A stretch of DNA of 64,000 bases, taken from NCBI GenBank assembly GCA_905221605.1, contig CAJNDS010000097.1, positions 80,985 through 144,984 of the forward strand. Reading direction: 5' to 3'. A program made the position numbers and the translations under genes. Below the pieces are notes generated by a model. It worked only from the letters and a program-made list of their open reading frames with translations, had not been told where the DNA came from and ran no database searches. How positions within the stretch are numbered: position 1 is the stretch's first letter; each line of letters opens with the position of its first letter. Source of the DNA: Symbiodinium natans (taxonomy: Eukaryota; Sar; Dinophyceae; Suessiales; Symbiodiniaceae). Of this stretch, positions 50,402 through 60,257 are shown one piece after another.

Positions 50402-53401
50402 TCATGCAAGCATGAAGTATAGCGAGAACCAGACTTGGCGACCAGGGGGCCAGCAGACATGGCCTCCGAGGCCACACCCTTTCTCCGACGCACATGCGTC
50501 TGCCTCAGCCAGAACCGAAAGGTGGATGGGCTGACGTATCACGAACGAAAGGGGGGAAGCCTCGAGAATCGCACGCCAAGCCGCAAGAGCATCCCGAGCG
50601 GGACTGGAGATCTCCCGGAACGGATGGTCCGTGGACTGAACGGTGACCCAAAGGCGACGGTGTTGGAAGACCATGCGAACCAAATGGGCCTTGGTATGCG
50701 TGGCGGTATTGGCCACACGAATCACACGGCTCCCAATCGGGAAAGAAGCATGACTCACGTCACTGCGGATCACACAGTGATCATCCACAGCATCCAAGAT
50801 TGCCTGCCAGAGCGCCGGTGACACAGCGACGCAAGATGCCGGTATGGCCTGCAGCGCAGCATAGAGCGGTGAAAGCAACGGGCGAAGGCACTTCCACAAG
50901 CCGGAAACCCATAGCAGTCGACCGATCAGGGACTCCAGCGTCTTGAGCTTGGTCTTCGGAGCACTCAACACCTCATCCAAGCCCTGCTTGTCCGCAGGGA
51001 GCGAGACTGTCCAAGAGGAAACGCAGATGTCCCAGCCTATCCATTTTACCCGGGAATTCCAAGCACACTTGCGCCAGCTGATGGGCACTCGAAGCACAAG
51101 GAACAGGACGACCCATAAACCCACCTGCAGTGGCGCGGTAGCCTTGCGAAAAGCACCTAAAAAATCGTCCACATAATCCCAAAGAAAATGGGGCAAGAAA
51201 ATCAGGCTATGTGTGATTCTCATCAGAGCTCCAGCCAAACGACCCCACCAAAAGGCTGAAGCGCGGGCACCGAAGTTCAGAGTCTTGGAGACGAAAAAAC
51301 GGCCCTCAAAGGAAAAGCAAAGGAGCCCTTGATCATCCGGGTGGATGAGCACCAATCGATGAGCTTTACGAACATCGAGGGACACCAGAACCCAATCCTC
51401 CTGCACACACTGCACCGGAGCACACAGAGCAATGTCTGCAACGCGCGGGAGAAGCATGCGATTAGGGATGAAGCAGGCTTCGGTAACACCGCTGATGCTG
51501 GAGTCAACGACAAGGCGAGGGGAACGCCCTTCGGCAAGCACCAGGCCAAGACGACCACATGCAACTGTGGGGTACCGCGTGCGGATGTCTTCGAGGGAGG
51601 AAAATTCCTCGATCCAACCTGCAGCGAGCTCTTCCGCGAGCAACTCGTTCACCTGACTCGGATGAGACGATGCAGACAGCCAAGATCCCTCGCAGACTTG
51701 CAAATCAGGGATGACAGGAGCCCAGTCACGGGAGGGCCAATGATCAGAAGGTGTGATATCCACACCGACACCGACGCGTACCCCTGTCCGCAAGTCCTCA
51801 CACATGGCAGCTTCAGAATCGCCAAGGCACTCAAGCAAGGCTTGCAACAGATGCAATCGCAAGGGTTGGCCAGGAGTGATGGAAAGAACTGCTGAGCGGT
51901 CGCTGGTCGAAACCCCCAGCACGTCCAGAGCATCTTGCACAAAAGGATCAAGATCCGACTCAGACAGGGGAGGCTGATCGGGTGAACTCTGCAGAGAGTA
52001 TGCCAAGCGCAAGCACAACTTGTCCTCAAACAGTCGTCGCGACCATCTTTCCCGGAGCTGGGCGAGACGATCAGGGGCTTGCGGCTGCAACCAGGCCGCA
52101 GTGCTGTGCAAACCGGCACCGTCCTCGACCCGAACAGCCGGAAGATGCCAGCATGGAGACGGGTGAAGCAAACAGCGCCAATCCTGCAAGCGCATGAATC
52201 TATCATGGCACGAAATGAACTTTTTCACTACATGCGCAATTTTGCAAGCCAGACCTTTAGGATACTCAGCCGAAAGTCGACTGACGTACTGTCCAGACGA
52301 GTCCCGCAATCCAAGAAGCGAATAATGCGCAGCGGGACCATGTTGGCAACAGGAGGCAAGTTCAAGAACCTCAGCACGGTTCGACACAAAAAGCCACCTT
52401 TTGTACCAGGAGAGACCGAACTGGCATGCCGCCACCTGAGCAGCAAAGGGGGCCTCCGCAAGCATCCAGCTTTGCATCAAGGGGTCTTGGAAAGTCATCG
52501 AAGTGACTGGGTTTTCCAGCAACACCAAGCCATGCCCGGCACTGACCCGAGAGAGAATTTCCCTCGTGCGATCGTGCAAAAGAGCACTGTTTTGAGCTCG
52601 CACCGCTTGATCCCAGTTATTGGTCGGGAGACCGTCCAAAAATTTGGGTGTGCGGACCGCAGGAGGTCCTCCAGGACGGAGCTTCAAAATAGTATGCTCA
52701 CCGCAAATCGGTGCTGCCATCGCGGCTCCAATCACCCCATGATCAGCCATGGCACACAAGAGTGCGAACGTGTCATCATTCAGAAGGTCAAATTGCGGAC
52801 CATGAATCAAGTCAACAGCTTCGAATCGATCCCCAGAGATGGCCGCCACCGCTGAGGACACAGGATGCGCAGCACCAGCAAAGAGGTCAAGGAAGAAACG
52901 CGGTTGGCTTGATGCCTGGGGCGGGAAATCCGACGGGACAGAGAGTTCGACCGATGGGCCCTGAGCAGATAGCAGGGTGTTGCAGCCATCGGGAACTTCT
53001 CCGAGACCATAGGGAACAGAACCATCAGCCGAGGCATTCCGAGCAACGACGGGCTGGGGCGAATCCTGGAATGCGGGCGGCAGTGACGGGAGAGAACCAG
53101 GTGTGGGAGCTTGAACACGAGCTCGCAGATCAACAAGAGGTCCCAAGGGGGGGCCCAAACTCCTTCTTGCTTGATCGGAGAGAGTCAGGATCTGGGTCCG
53201 ACATGCAGGGCCGGAAGGATCAGAATGCAGGCGGGGGAGTCTGAATCCAAGTTCGGACAACCGCAGAGAGAGCTGCTTCGACAACGAATGCGCCAGCCGG
53301 AGGCAGTAGGCAGCCAACACCACCCGACGCCCCTCTGCAGGACGGACAGCGTGCAGGTGACGAGATGCACAAAACAAAATTGGGTGGTCAGCCACAGGCA
53401 T
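50402..53401 (-). CDS. Element 2 pol: methyltransferase-like domain and RT, RNase H truncated
   Basis: 999 codons; the frame is open further upstream to about 53490, so the Met is not the true start. Residues 1-35 hold HLHAVRPAEGRR, the distal His and Arg of the dioxygenase-like domain. Residues 168-395 form a C5-methyltransferase-like domain: FFLDLFAG (motif I), AAPICGEHT where the catalytic Pro-Cys motif would be, LENPVTS (ENP/ENV motif) and EYPKGLACKIA. PIC instead of PC makes activity doubtful. RT: LVSLDVRKAH (motif A, Asp676), LNFGARAS (motif B region), YVDD (743-746), then KWIGWDI. RNase H starts at EADACASEKGCGLGG (about 968) and is lost soon after, so the copy is dead. Domain order is that of element 1's pol. 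Confidence 0.85.
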   Translation of the reverse strand: MPVADHPILFCASRHLHAVRPAEGRRVVLAAYCLRLAHSLSKQLSLRLSELGFRLPRLHSDPSGPACRTQILTLSDQARRSLGPPLGPLVDLRARVQAPTPGSLPSLPPAFQDSPQPVVARNASADGSVPYGLGEVPDGCNTLLSAQGPSVELSVPSDFPPQASSQPRFFLDLFAGAAHPVSSAVAAISGDRFEAVDLIHGPQFDLLNDDTFALLCAMADHGVIGAAMAAPICGEHTILKLRPGGPPAVRTPKFLDGLPTNNWDQAVRAQNSALLHDRTREILSRVSAGHGLVLLENPVTSMTFQDPLMQSWMLAEAPFAAQVAACQFGLSWYKRWLFVSNRAEVLELASCCQHGPAAHYSLLGLRDSSGQYVSRLSAEYPKGLACKIAHVVKKFISCHDRFMRLQDWRCLLHPSPCWHLPAVRVEDGAGLHSTAAWLQPQAPDRLAQLRERWSRRLFEDKLCLRLAYSLQSSPDQPPLSESDLDPFVQDALDVLGVSTSDRSAVLSITPGQPLRLHLLQALLECLGDSEAAMCEDLRTGVRVGVGVDITPSDHWPSRDWAPVIPDLQVCEGSWLSASSHPSQVNELLAEELAAGWIEEFSSLEDIRTRYPTVACGRLGLVLAEGRSPRLVVDSSISGVTEACFIPNRMLLPRVADIALCAPVQCVQEDWVLVSLDVRKAHRLVLIHPDDQGLLCFSFEGRFFVSKTLNFGARASAFWWGRLAGALMRITHSLIFLPHFLWDYVDDFLGAFRKATAPLQVGLWVVLFLVLRVPISWRKCAWNSRVKWIGWDICVSSWTVSLPADKQGLDEVLSAPKTKLKTLESLIGRLLWVSGLWKCLRPLLSPLYAALQAIPASCVAVSPALWQAILDAVDDHCVIRSDVSHASFPIGSRVIRVANTATHTKAHLVRMVFQHRRLWVTVQSTDHPFREISSPARDALAAWRAILEASPLSFVIRQPIHLSVLAEADACASEKGCGLGGHVCWPPGRQVWFSLYFMLA

Positions 53402-53463
53402 GGCAACCGCAGGAATCTGACACCCCTCATCCTCAAGGAACTGAGCGCCCAGGTCATCTGCAA

Positions 53464-53946
53464 TCAGAAGCTCACCTCCAGAGAAGCAAGAGAGGGTATG
53501 ACCAGATTCGGGAGAAAAGAGTTTCGGAGGTCACGATGAGCCGGTGATTCAACACCATCTATAATGACAAAACTGGAGAAAACATGATCGGGGGCCACAT
53601 GGGAGACAAACTGATTGATCAGACGCACGGATGTGGGATGGGAGGAAGAAACTTTGCGCAGGCCGCCAGAGCCTTTCTGGTGGAGGCCAGCCGAGACAGA
53701 TTTGCCAGAAGCGAACCTGTCGTCCAGGTCAGGAGCCTCAGAAAGCAAGCGGTCCGCAAGACGCAAAATCATGGCACAAGTCGGGGCAACACCCGAGTTG
53801 ATACACGCATCGGCAAAATCTTCAGCAAGCAAGTCCTGACAAGAGGGCCCAAAATCGGGTTCAGCAGCATCCTCACCTGACAAAGGAGAGGCTTCGGAAA
53901 AACCAGCTGAGGCCAAGAGATCTGCAGACGCCGAACCAATCTGCAA
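53464..53946 (-). CDS. 2OG-Fe(II) dioxygenase-like domain (N-terminal part)
   Basis: 160 codons in the frame of the gag C-terminus. It ends in a region with ESPAHRDLRN, where HRD (53530-53538) looks like the HxD iron ligands of 2OG-Fe(II) dioxygenases. A frame change near 53476-53490 leads into the pol frame, which continues FSGGELLIADD, a strand typical after HxD, and about 40 residues later HAVRPAEGRRVVLAAY, matching the distal iron-binding His and 2-oxoglutarate-binding Arg. Domain size and motif order fit. The TET/JBP family, which oxidises methylcytosine or thymine in DNA, is a candidate relative, but no family-specific residue was established. Element 1 lacks it. A prolyl-hydroxylase- or AlkB-like origin is an alternative. 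Confidence 0.6.
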   Translation of the reverse strand: MQIGSASADLLASAGFSEASPLSGEDAAEPDFGPSCQDLLAEDFADACINSGVAPTCAMILRLADRLLSEAPDLDDRFASGKSVSAGLHQKGSGGLRKVSSSHPTSVRLINQFVSHVAPDHVFSSFVIIDGVESPAHRDLRNSFLPNLVIPSLASLEVSF

Positions 53947-53961
53947 ACCCTGGCCGGACCC

Positions 53962-55196
53962 TCAATGGGGAGCTTTTGCGTGGTCCTGAGCAGAATGGTT
54001 CTGGCCACAGGGAACGCCGGCTGCATTCAAGATAGGGCACCGATGGCTGAAACGACACTTGGCATTCCGACACTTGCCAGTGTGAAAACGGATGCAGGGG
54101 CCGACACCGTCAATGGTCTTAGCCCACGACTCAGGCCAAGATGCAACCGAGACCTTCGAAGGAGATCCTTGTCCCGAAGATTTACTCGGACTAGAAGCAG
54201 AGGATTTCTTGCCGGAGCCCTTGGACTTCGCCTGCGAGCACGACCAGCGGCATCGGAGGACTGATGATTTTTCTCTTTGCATTCTCGGAGGAAGAGGCAC
54301 GCACGCGAGGGGCCAACGCGGCAAAGAGGTCAGGTCGGATGTATGTCATTTCGGCGACCGAATCAGCCAGAGACCAGCCGTGTTCGGTCTGCAAGAGAGC
54401 AACTCCTGACCAGAACGTGCGGTCAGCTTCGATAGCCTCATTCAAAAGCGGACCTCGCAACGAGCGGTCTTCCGGCACCGCCGTCGCGGTGGAGACGAAA
54501 CGTTCCAGCATCTTGCGAAGGGGCAGCAAATGCATCCCGTCCAACAGCGCAATCGAGGTGCACAAGAGGCCGATGAACCGGCGCAGCGTGGGTTCAAGTG
54601 GCCCCCCCGAAGGGACGGATGTCTCAAGAGGATCCGGATCCTGGGCAGCAAGGAGAGAAGTCAGCAAAGCCACATCAGTGCGAGGCTTACGACGAACAAC
54701 CACAGCCTCCTCATGCTCCGTCGTGCGGAACCTCCAGGGAATCCAACCCAAGTTCCGAGCATCGAGGCCCTCCTTGACACGAATCAGCAGAGACAAGCTG
54801 GGCATGGTCTCTGGACGAAGAAATTCGGAGGGATACTTGGCGGTGAAGTCAGTAACCATTTTGGTGACATCCCCGGCACACAGCTTGGGTTTCGGAACAG
54901 TGAGGGCAGAGGAAGGGATGCCCGACAGAGAGGACGTGCCGGAGACCACAGCAGAACATTCCTTCACGACCCGGCGCAGAGCGGAGGCTTCTGGAGAAAG
55001 CAAGGGCTAACCCCTCTGGGCGACCAAGAACCAAGTCGACAAAGCTCTCCAGATGATCGGAGCTAGGCAATGCATGAGCAATCAAAGACATGGTAGTGAA
55101 CCCCTTTGCAGCAAGGGCCTGACGTACCGTCTCGGGGACGCCCCAGGCCACCAGTGATGAGTCCAAGAAAACCGTGTCATCCACGCGCACTGCCAT
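53962..55196 (-). pseudogene. Element 2 gag-like protein with CCCH finger, frameshifted
   Basis: Three frames in succession: 54849-55196 (start MAVRVDDTVFLDSS, with VRQALAAKGFTTMSLIA), 54191-55003 (helical middle with LGWIPWRFRTTEHEE), and 53962-54324 (basic Ser/Lys linker, then a CCCH finger C-x7-C-x4-C-x3-H starting CIRFHTGKC and a trailing Cys/His cluster). Changes occur near 55010 and 54250, and the last frame stops at 53962 before the dioxygenase-like domain. It matches element 1's gag in order and in several positions. Inferred nucleocapsid; no longer functional. Confidence 0.7.
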
Positions 55197-55568
55197 GATA
55201 CTCCGTCTACGAAGCCCCTACTTCCCGCCTGAAGCGACCAAAAACTAGGCGGAGAAGAAACCAAATGGTAGCCGGCATGCAAGAACTGACCAAGCGAAGC
55301 CCTGTTCAGCATGGGCAAGTCCTATCAGCAAGCTGACAAGAGAAAGCCCTGTACAGCATCTTTTCTGGCCACAGCGGCAGGCTCAGAACGAATACCAGCA
55401 AAGAAAGATGCGAGGACGGCGCGTCCACGTCACATCAAAAAGGACGCCGGCAACCCCTCGAGAACCAACAAGGGTTCCACACCCATGCTAGTCAGGCGGA
55501 GAGCAGCGGTCCCCCCGAGGCATGAACCCAAGCGTGGGCCCCGAGCACAGGAGGCTGGCGAGAAAACC
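55197..55568. other. Spacer between recombinase and gag
   Basis: About 370 bases with no convincing frame. Element 1 has about 100 bases at the same place. Confidence 0.5.
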
Positions 55569-57920
55569 TCAGACAATGGACGATCCAAGGCCAGCGGGCA
55601 CATCGGCCTCCCCAGCGAGATCAAGCGTGATCTGCTCGAAGAGAGGATCCTTAGCGCAGCCATACTTCAAACACAGGCGAAAGCCTGTTGGTATCTCAGG
55701 GCTTCTTTGAAGCGTACCAACAGAGGAGCATCCTCTGATGCCGCAGGCTGCACGCAAGGGTCGATCAAAGTCTGAAGGCAGTACGGGCCTGTACTGGCAA
55801 GCTGGATGAGATGCCGAACAAACACGAGCAATATGGACCACTTTAGTTTGGGTATTGAGGAGAAACTCAAACTCTTCAGCTTCCGAGTCGATGACACCCG
55901 GGGCAAAGCATGACGGCTCGCAGCGTGGATCCAGCAAGGCTGGATTTTCAGCCTGAAAGTCGCCAGAATCCAGCTGACTCGAAGACACCACGGGACTCGA
56001 AAAATCGGAGCCACCAGCCCGAGCGACCGGCAGAGGTTGCAAGGATCCCTTCATTGCAAAGCCAGAGTCATCGGAATCCGCGGCGTCGGAGCACTTCTGA
56101 GAAACCACCATACGAGCTGCCTCTGGATCAGAGTCACTGGATGAGTCATCTTCCATCGTAGGTTCTGGGCGAGAAGCCAAAGGCGGGACCTCACAATCAC
56201 TATTCTCAGCAGACGGAAGCGAAAGAATGGGAATGTCCGGCGAAGAGGGACACGCACCACGTAGATGCGGTCTCAGTGGTCGAAAACCCGCCAGGACTGC
56301 CTTGATAATCTTCTCCTGGACTTGAAGCGGAGCGGCCACATCATCCCGCCCATACAACTCACCCATCGAGCGAAGAGACCCTCTGTGATGTCCCTGGAGA
56401 AGCCTCAGGGGCTCCTCAATCAAGAGCTGTTTGGAGAAGCTCAGGAAAGTGACCTTCAAGGAATGGACCCCGATCAAGGAGAGATCCGGGCGTTTCTCTG
56501 CCGGCGTACCCGAGTAGCAGCGCAGCAGCAGACGCCGAAGCAAGATCAATCCCTCATTGCGAGACAAGGGGGCCAGCAGCAGAGGGGAAGACTCATCTGG
56601 CCCGAGGTCCGCCAGCAGAAAATCTGGCTCAAATTCGGGATGAGCACATTTCGTTGCTTCGAGTGCCCTTTGGAGCAGAGCAAAAAACACGGAACCCCAG
56701 GAAGTCGATGAGCAACCTTTCGAAAGAAAGCCAGCAGCCCGCGCTGCCCAAGGCATGGATCTCCGTGTAGTTTTGGTCCTAGCAGCGGAGCCAAGCAAGG
56801 CTCCCATAGAGATGTATATCTCAGAAGGCGAGCTCCAAAGTGCATCACTCCAGCGTAATGAGGCGAAGACGCAAGCCAAGATTGCCCCACAACGAAGGCG
56901 ATGGGCAGCAGAAGCCAGCACGTCCAAGACCTGACCTTCAAGCCAGATAACAAAGGAAAGTGGCAACGGAGCCGATTCACGTCGTGGAACAGTCTCAGTA
57001 GCGAGGGCATAGGCAGAAACCGCTGGGGTGAACAGAAGTTGCCGCAGGACTTCGAGCACCAGCTTGTTCGCCACAAAACGCAATGCTTTTATCCATCCCT
57101 GTGCTGAGCAAAGTCGACCCCGAGCGTGTAGTGAGAAGAAGTCCAGCAGCAGAAACTCGGGTGGTTCGAATGGACATGTGGAATTCGCCTCCGCAAACTT
57201 CTCCCATTGAACCCACATCCGCAGGTAAGAGCAAAGGGTCGACGGTGCGTTCATGCGTACCAAACGAGCAAGATGGGCATTTGCCTGAGTGCTCAGCAGA
57301 AGTCCAGCAACAAGTTTGCTGTGTGATGAAGCTCGGCGTGAAAGTACCAGCCAGGCACTGACCTGCTCATTCATCGCATTGGTCAAGGCGTCTTTCATGC
57401 TGCAGGCAGCTTTAGCAGTCGATGATGTCAACAGTCGAGGAACCGGGAAAGCTGAACCCTCCGGAGGATGAGCCACCAATGTAGCTTCCAGAGAAAGCCT
57501 GGCCGCTGGTTCAGCTGGCTTGTACGGCATCACTCGGGGGCGTAGTAACGGAGCACGTAGTGGAGCTTGAGATGGCAAACCAGCTGGACCCAGACGAGGT
57601 CGAGAAGCTCTGTCTCTCCCAGAAGCCATCGGAGCAGCTGCAATAGTTGCAGAAGGTGGACCGTAGAAGCTGCTAAGCTTCCCGTCGTTCCAGCGCGATG
57701 GCCGCGGCGAAGCCATGGGACAACCCAGCCCTTGACTACAGTGCAGTAAGACCCACAGACAAAGCCCCTGCAGAAGGAACACGCAAGTGTCACAAGAGAG
57801 CTCACTGCAGACAGCATGAGGAGCAAGTGCAAACCGAGCGACAATTTTTAGCGCATCTGGCAACTTCAGATCCTGAGGGTGCTGGATGCCGGGAGGCATG
57901 CTGACAGCAGAGGAAACCAA
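55569..57920 (-). CDS. Element 2 tyrosine recombinase
   Basis: 783 codons; a likely start is Met69 (MASPRPSRWNDG, about 57716). The N-terminal DNA-binding helices (about 205-310) include APSTLCSYLRMWVQWEKF. Catalytic motifs: Arg356 in FASLRWSDALW, Lys383 in ARTKTTRR, HSLK at 486-489, GHH at 510-512, Tyr523 in LYGRDD. An acidic Ser/Asp-rich tail of about 140 residues leads to a C-terminal cluster KVVHIAR, AACGIRG, CLKYGC that parallels the tail of element 1's enzyme. The frame is intact although its gag neighbour is not. Expected role: integration of the element's circular cDNA. Confidence 0.9.
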   Translation of the reverse strand: MVSSAVSMPPGIQHPQDLKLPDALKIVARFALAPHAVCSELSCDTCVFLLQGLCLWVLLHCSQGLGCPMASPRPSRWNDGKLSSFYGPPSATIAAAPMASGRDRASRPRLGPAGLPSQAPLRAPLLRPRVMPYKPAEPAARLSLEATLVAHPPEGSAFPVPRLLTSSTAKAACSMKDALTNAMNEQVSAWLVLSRRASSHSKLVAGLLLSTQANAHLARLVRMNAPSTLCSYLRMWVQWEKFAEANSTCPFEPPEFLLLDFFSLHARGRLCSAQGWIKALRFVANKLVLEVLRQLLFTPAVSAYALATETVPRRESAPLPLSFVIWLEGQVLDVLASAAHRLRCGAILACVFASLRWSDALWSSPSEIYISMGALLGSAARTKTTRRSMPWAARAAGFLSKGCSSTSWGSVFFALLQRALEATKCAHPEFEPDFLLADLGPDESSPLLLAPLSRNEGLILLRRLLLRCYSGTPAEKRPDLSLIGVHSLKVTFLSFSKQLLIEEPLRLLQGHHRGSLRSMGELYGRDDVAAPLQVQEKIIKAVLAGFRPLRPHLRGACPSSPDIPILSLPSAENSDCEVPPLASRPEPTMEDDSSSDSDPEAARMVVSQKCSDAADSDDSGFAMKGSLQPLPVARAGGSDFSSPVVSSSQLDSGDFQAENPALLDPRCEPSCFAPGVIDSEAEEFEFLLNTQTKVVHIARVCSASHPACQYRPVLPSDFDRPLRAACGIRGCSSVGTLQRSPEIPTGFRLCLKYGCAKDPLFEQITLDLAGEADVPAGLGSSIV

Positions 57921-58010
57921 AACCTAGGGAAAGGAAAGGGAGCCGGGAAACACAGGGGGTCATCCGGCAGCTAACCTAAGCCCAGAACCCAAGACTAGGG
58001 TCAGCAACCC

Positions 58011-58916
58011 TCAAAGAGTCCCCTCCGAGGCAGTAGGTGCACAAGAAGGAACGGCTTCCCAAGGGACGGTGGGGTCCAGACTAGGGTCGACGGCTGATGC
58101 AGTTGCATGTGACGCATGGCTGGTGTCAGTGCTAGCCGGACGAGGTCCAACGAGAGAAGCCCAGGATGGGTTCCCAGCAAGTGCAGCAGAAGAGGAGACG
58201 GTCCGCTCCTGTAGTGCTTCGAGCGATGAACTCAAAGAAGCAATGACAGTTTCCAGCTGACGAAGGCGTTGAGCCTGCGAAAGTGAGCGGAACTCCAAAG
58301 CCTCAAGGCGAGCCTGCAAACGAGGGAAATCAAATGCCTCCAAAGCCACGACACGATCGTAGAGAGCAGCGGCGCCCACACTGCCTATGCTTTCAAGAGG
58401 CACCGTCGAGCCCACCGTCGAAGAGAAGCGGGCGAGGCCGGAGTCCACCGCCTCAATCGTGCGTGATAGAGCATCTTGCTGTACAGACAGATCGCGAAGC
58501 ACGCGAATGAATGCCATGTCCAAGCAGGAAAACCCTGTGCGCAGAAGGTCATCAAAGGGGACGTCAAGAATGACCGATCGCAAGGATGAATGAAAACGAT
58601 GCACCGAAGATACATCCACCTGACGACTCAGGGCATGCAAGGCAACCCAGGATTCAAGCATGTCCACACGAGCCCTCAGAGCAGCCAGTTCGGGATGAAC
58701 TTGACCAGGGATACTGCTAGGGGAAGGCAATGGCGGGGCGGTACCATCAGCAGGAGCAACTGGGGGCATTGCATACGGCATCGGCCTGTGGGCGGGCGCA
58801 CGGTGGCCAGCGGTCGGTATGAGATCCTCAAGATCGCTGTCTGAGAAGGCAACAATGGGATCATGAGGCAGCGCACTGCGACGGAAGCGAAAACCAGAAT
58901 TGGAATGAGCAGCCAT
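58011..58916 (-). CDS. Element 2 small ORF 2, coiled-coil
   Basis: 301 codons starting MAAHSNSGFRF. Pro-rich after residue 40, then long heptad regions: PELAALRARVDMLESWV, FPRLQARLEALEF, and RQLETVIASLSSSLEALQER. It is probably an oligomeric accessory protein. It ends 90 bases before the recombinase frame, the same relative position as 37165-37692 in element 1. HPELAALRARVDMLE parallels HPAWQALVARVDHLE in the preceding ORF, suggesting an internal gene duplication in the element. Confidence 0.55.
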   Translation of the reverse strand: MAAHSNSGFRFRRSALPHDPIVAFSDSDLEDLIPTAGHRAPAHRPMPYAMPPVAPADGTAPPLPSPSSIPGQVHPELAALRARVDMLESWVALHALSRQVDVSSVHRFHSSLRSVILDVPFDDLLRTGFSCLDMAFIRVLRDLSVQQDALSRTIEAVDSGLARFSSTVGSTVPLESIGSVGAAALYDRVVALEAFDFPRLQARLEALEFRSLSQAQRLRQLETVIASLSSSLEALQERTVSSSAALAGNPSWASLVGPRPASTDTSHASHATASAVDPSLDPTVPWEAVPSCAPTASEGTL

Positions 58917-59481
58917 CGCCCAGGCACTATTAACCCTGAAAGCGGAAACTCAAACCAAGACAACCCCTCACAAGAAACCCACATGCGTGCGGGTTGAGCC
59001 AAGCAAGCAATCAGGAGCAAAAGCTCACGCACTCACTTTCAGGGAGGGAAAGGAGGGAAGGGAAATGGGGATTCAGGAAACACTGCCCAATGAATCCCTC
59101 AAGCACAGCGGTGCCAAAAACTGCGAGAACAACAGCTCAAGAAAAAAGGAAAGGGCCCGCTATAAGCAGACGCAAAGACCCTGAACAAAGCCCCAGCAAC
59201 ACCGGAACTCAAAGGAAATTCCTGAACAGGAACTCCGAGAACAGGACTGAAAACCCAATCCAGCGGGACCGGGTAACCTGCAAAGAGCATGAAGACCCCC
59301 AGAAGACACTCTACGCGGTAGAGCGGGGATTTTCCGAATGCTCAGAGTGAGAAAAATGCGATGCTCACGACAAAATTCAGCACTCAAAAAACATGCTCTG
59401 TACAAGCGTGAGACCAAAGGACCTCCTGGAAAGAACTACAGGCACCGAGCTGCCGCCTCAAGAGAAATCGTCGCTGCCCGA
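58917..59481. other. Spacer between small ORFs of element 2
   Basis: About 560 bases without a convincing frame or repeat. Confidence 0.5.
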
Positions 59482-60246
59482 CTACGGAATCGGGGGAGTG
59501 TCAGGAGCAAAACTCTGCGGAACATGATCCTGAGCAGCCCAATACTGAATCTCAGATGGCTCGTTTTGCAGACGGCCCTCAGCCCACAAGATCCACAAAA
59601 TGCAAAAAAGACGTGGCGGCGGCAACCTCACCAGTTCAGCATTGGTCCAGGATGTCAGGCGAAGAATCACCCAGCGCACACTGCTCAAAGCAATAGGGTG
59701 CTCGGCGTCCTCGTTAGCCACAGGCAACGCAGAAGAAGCGTTCGTCGCAAGAGCAGCAGAGGTGTCCGTTTCCGGAAGAAGAGCTGGCGGCGCAGGTACA
59801 GGACCCAGCGAATCTGGAACATGTTGCAGAGGACCAATGGACACGCCAACCACATTTTCCAGATGATCGACTCGCGCAACCAGAGCCTGCCAAGCCGGAT
59901 GCGAGCAGAACTGAGGCAAAAGCCGACTTGCCGAACCACAAGGTGGGGACCGGCTGCGAGCCGGAGCACTTGGCCTTGCAGCAGAGCGACGAGCTCCCAG
60001 AGGTGGCAGAACAGGAGAACGTCCACGATCTTGCCGAGCCTGACGAAGTGCCAGAGGCGTAGGCGGTGCAGAGAGCGAAGCATCACTCGGGATATCAGCA
60101 AGAGGAGACCCAGGAGTAATCGCCACATCAACCAACTCATCAGAAGAGCTCGAGGCACCCCCAGAACCATGCAGCGCAGCAGCCAAAAACCGGCGCCTTC
60201 TGTGATCTGGAAGATCCGCATGCCCATCATGATCATCCAGGTTCAT
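59482..60246 (-). CDS. Element 2 small ORF 1
   Basis: The frame opens at 60300 but the more likely start is MNLDDHDGHADLPD at 60246. Arg/Pro/Ser-rich N-terminal half, a short heptad segment WQALVARVDHLENVV, and a C-terminal part with SVRWVILRLTSW and LFCILWILWAEG. No known domain. It is the first frame of element 2, as 37815-38081 is in element 1. Its 5' end overlaps the tail of the transposase frame in another phase. Confidence 0.5.
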   Translation of the reverse strand: MNLDDHDGHADLPDHRRRRFLAAALHGSGGASSSSDELVDVAITPGSPLADIPSDASLSAPPTPLALRQARQDRGRSPVLPPLGARRSAARPSAPARSRSPPCGSASRLLPQFCSHPAWQALVARVDHLENVVGVSIGPLQHVPDSLGPVPAPPALLPETDTSAALATNASSALPVANEDAEHPIALSSVRWVILRLTSWTNAELVRLPPPRLFCILWILWAEGRLQNEPSEIQYWAAQDHVPQSFAPDTPPIP

Positions 60247-60257
60247 ACACGAACCCA

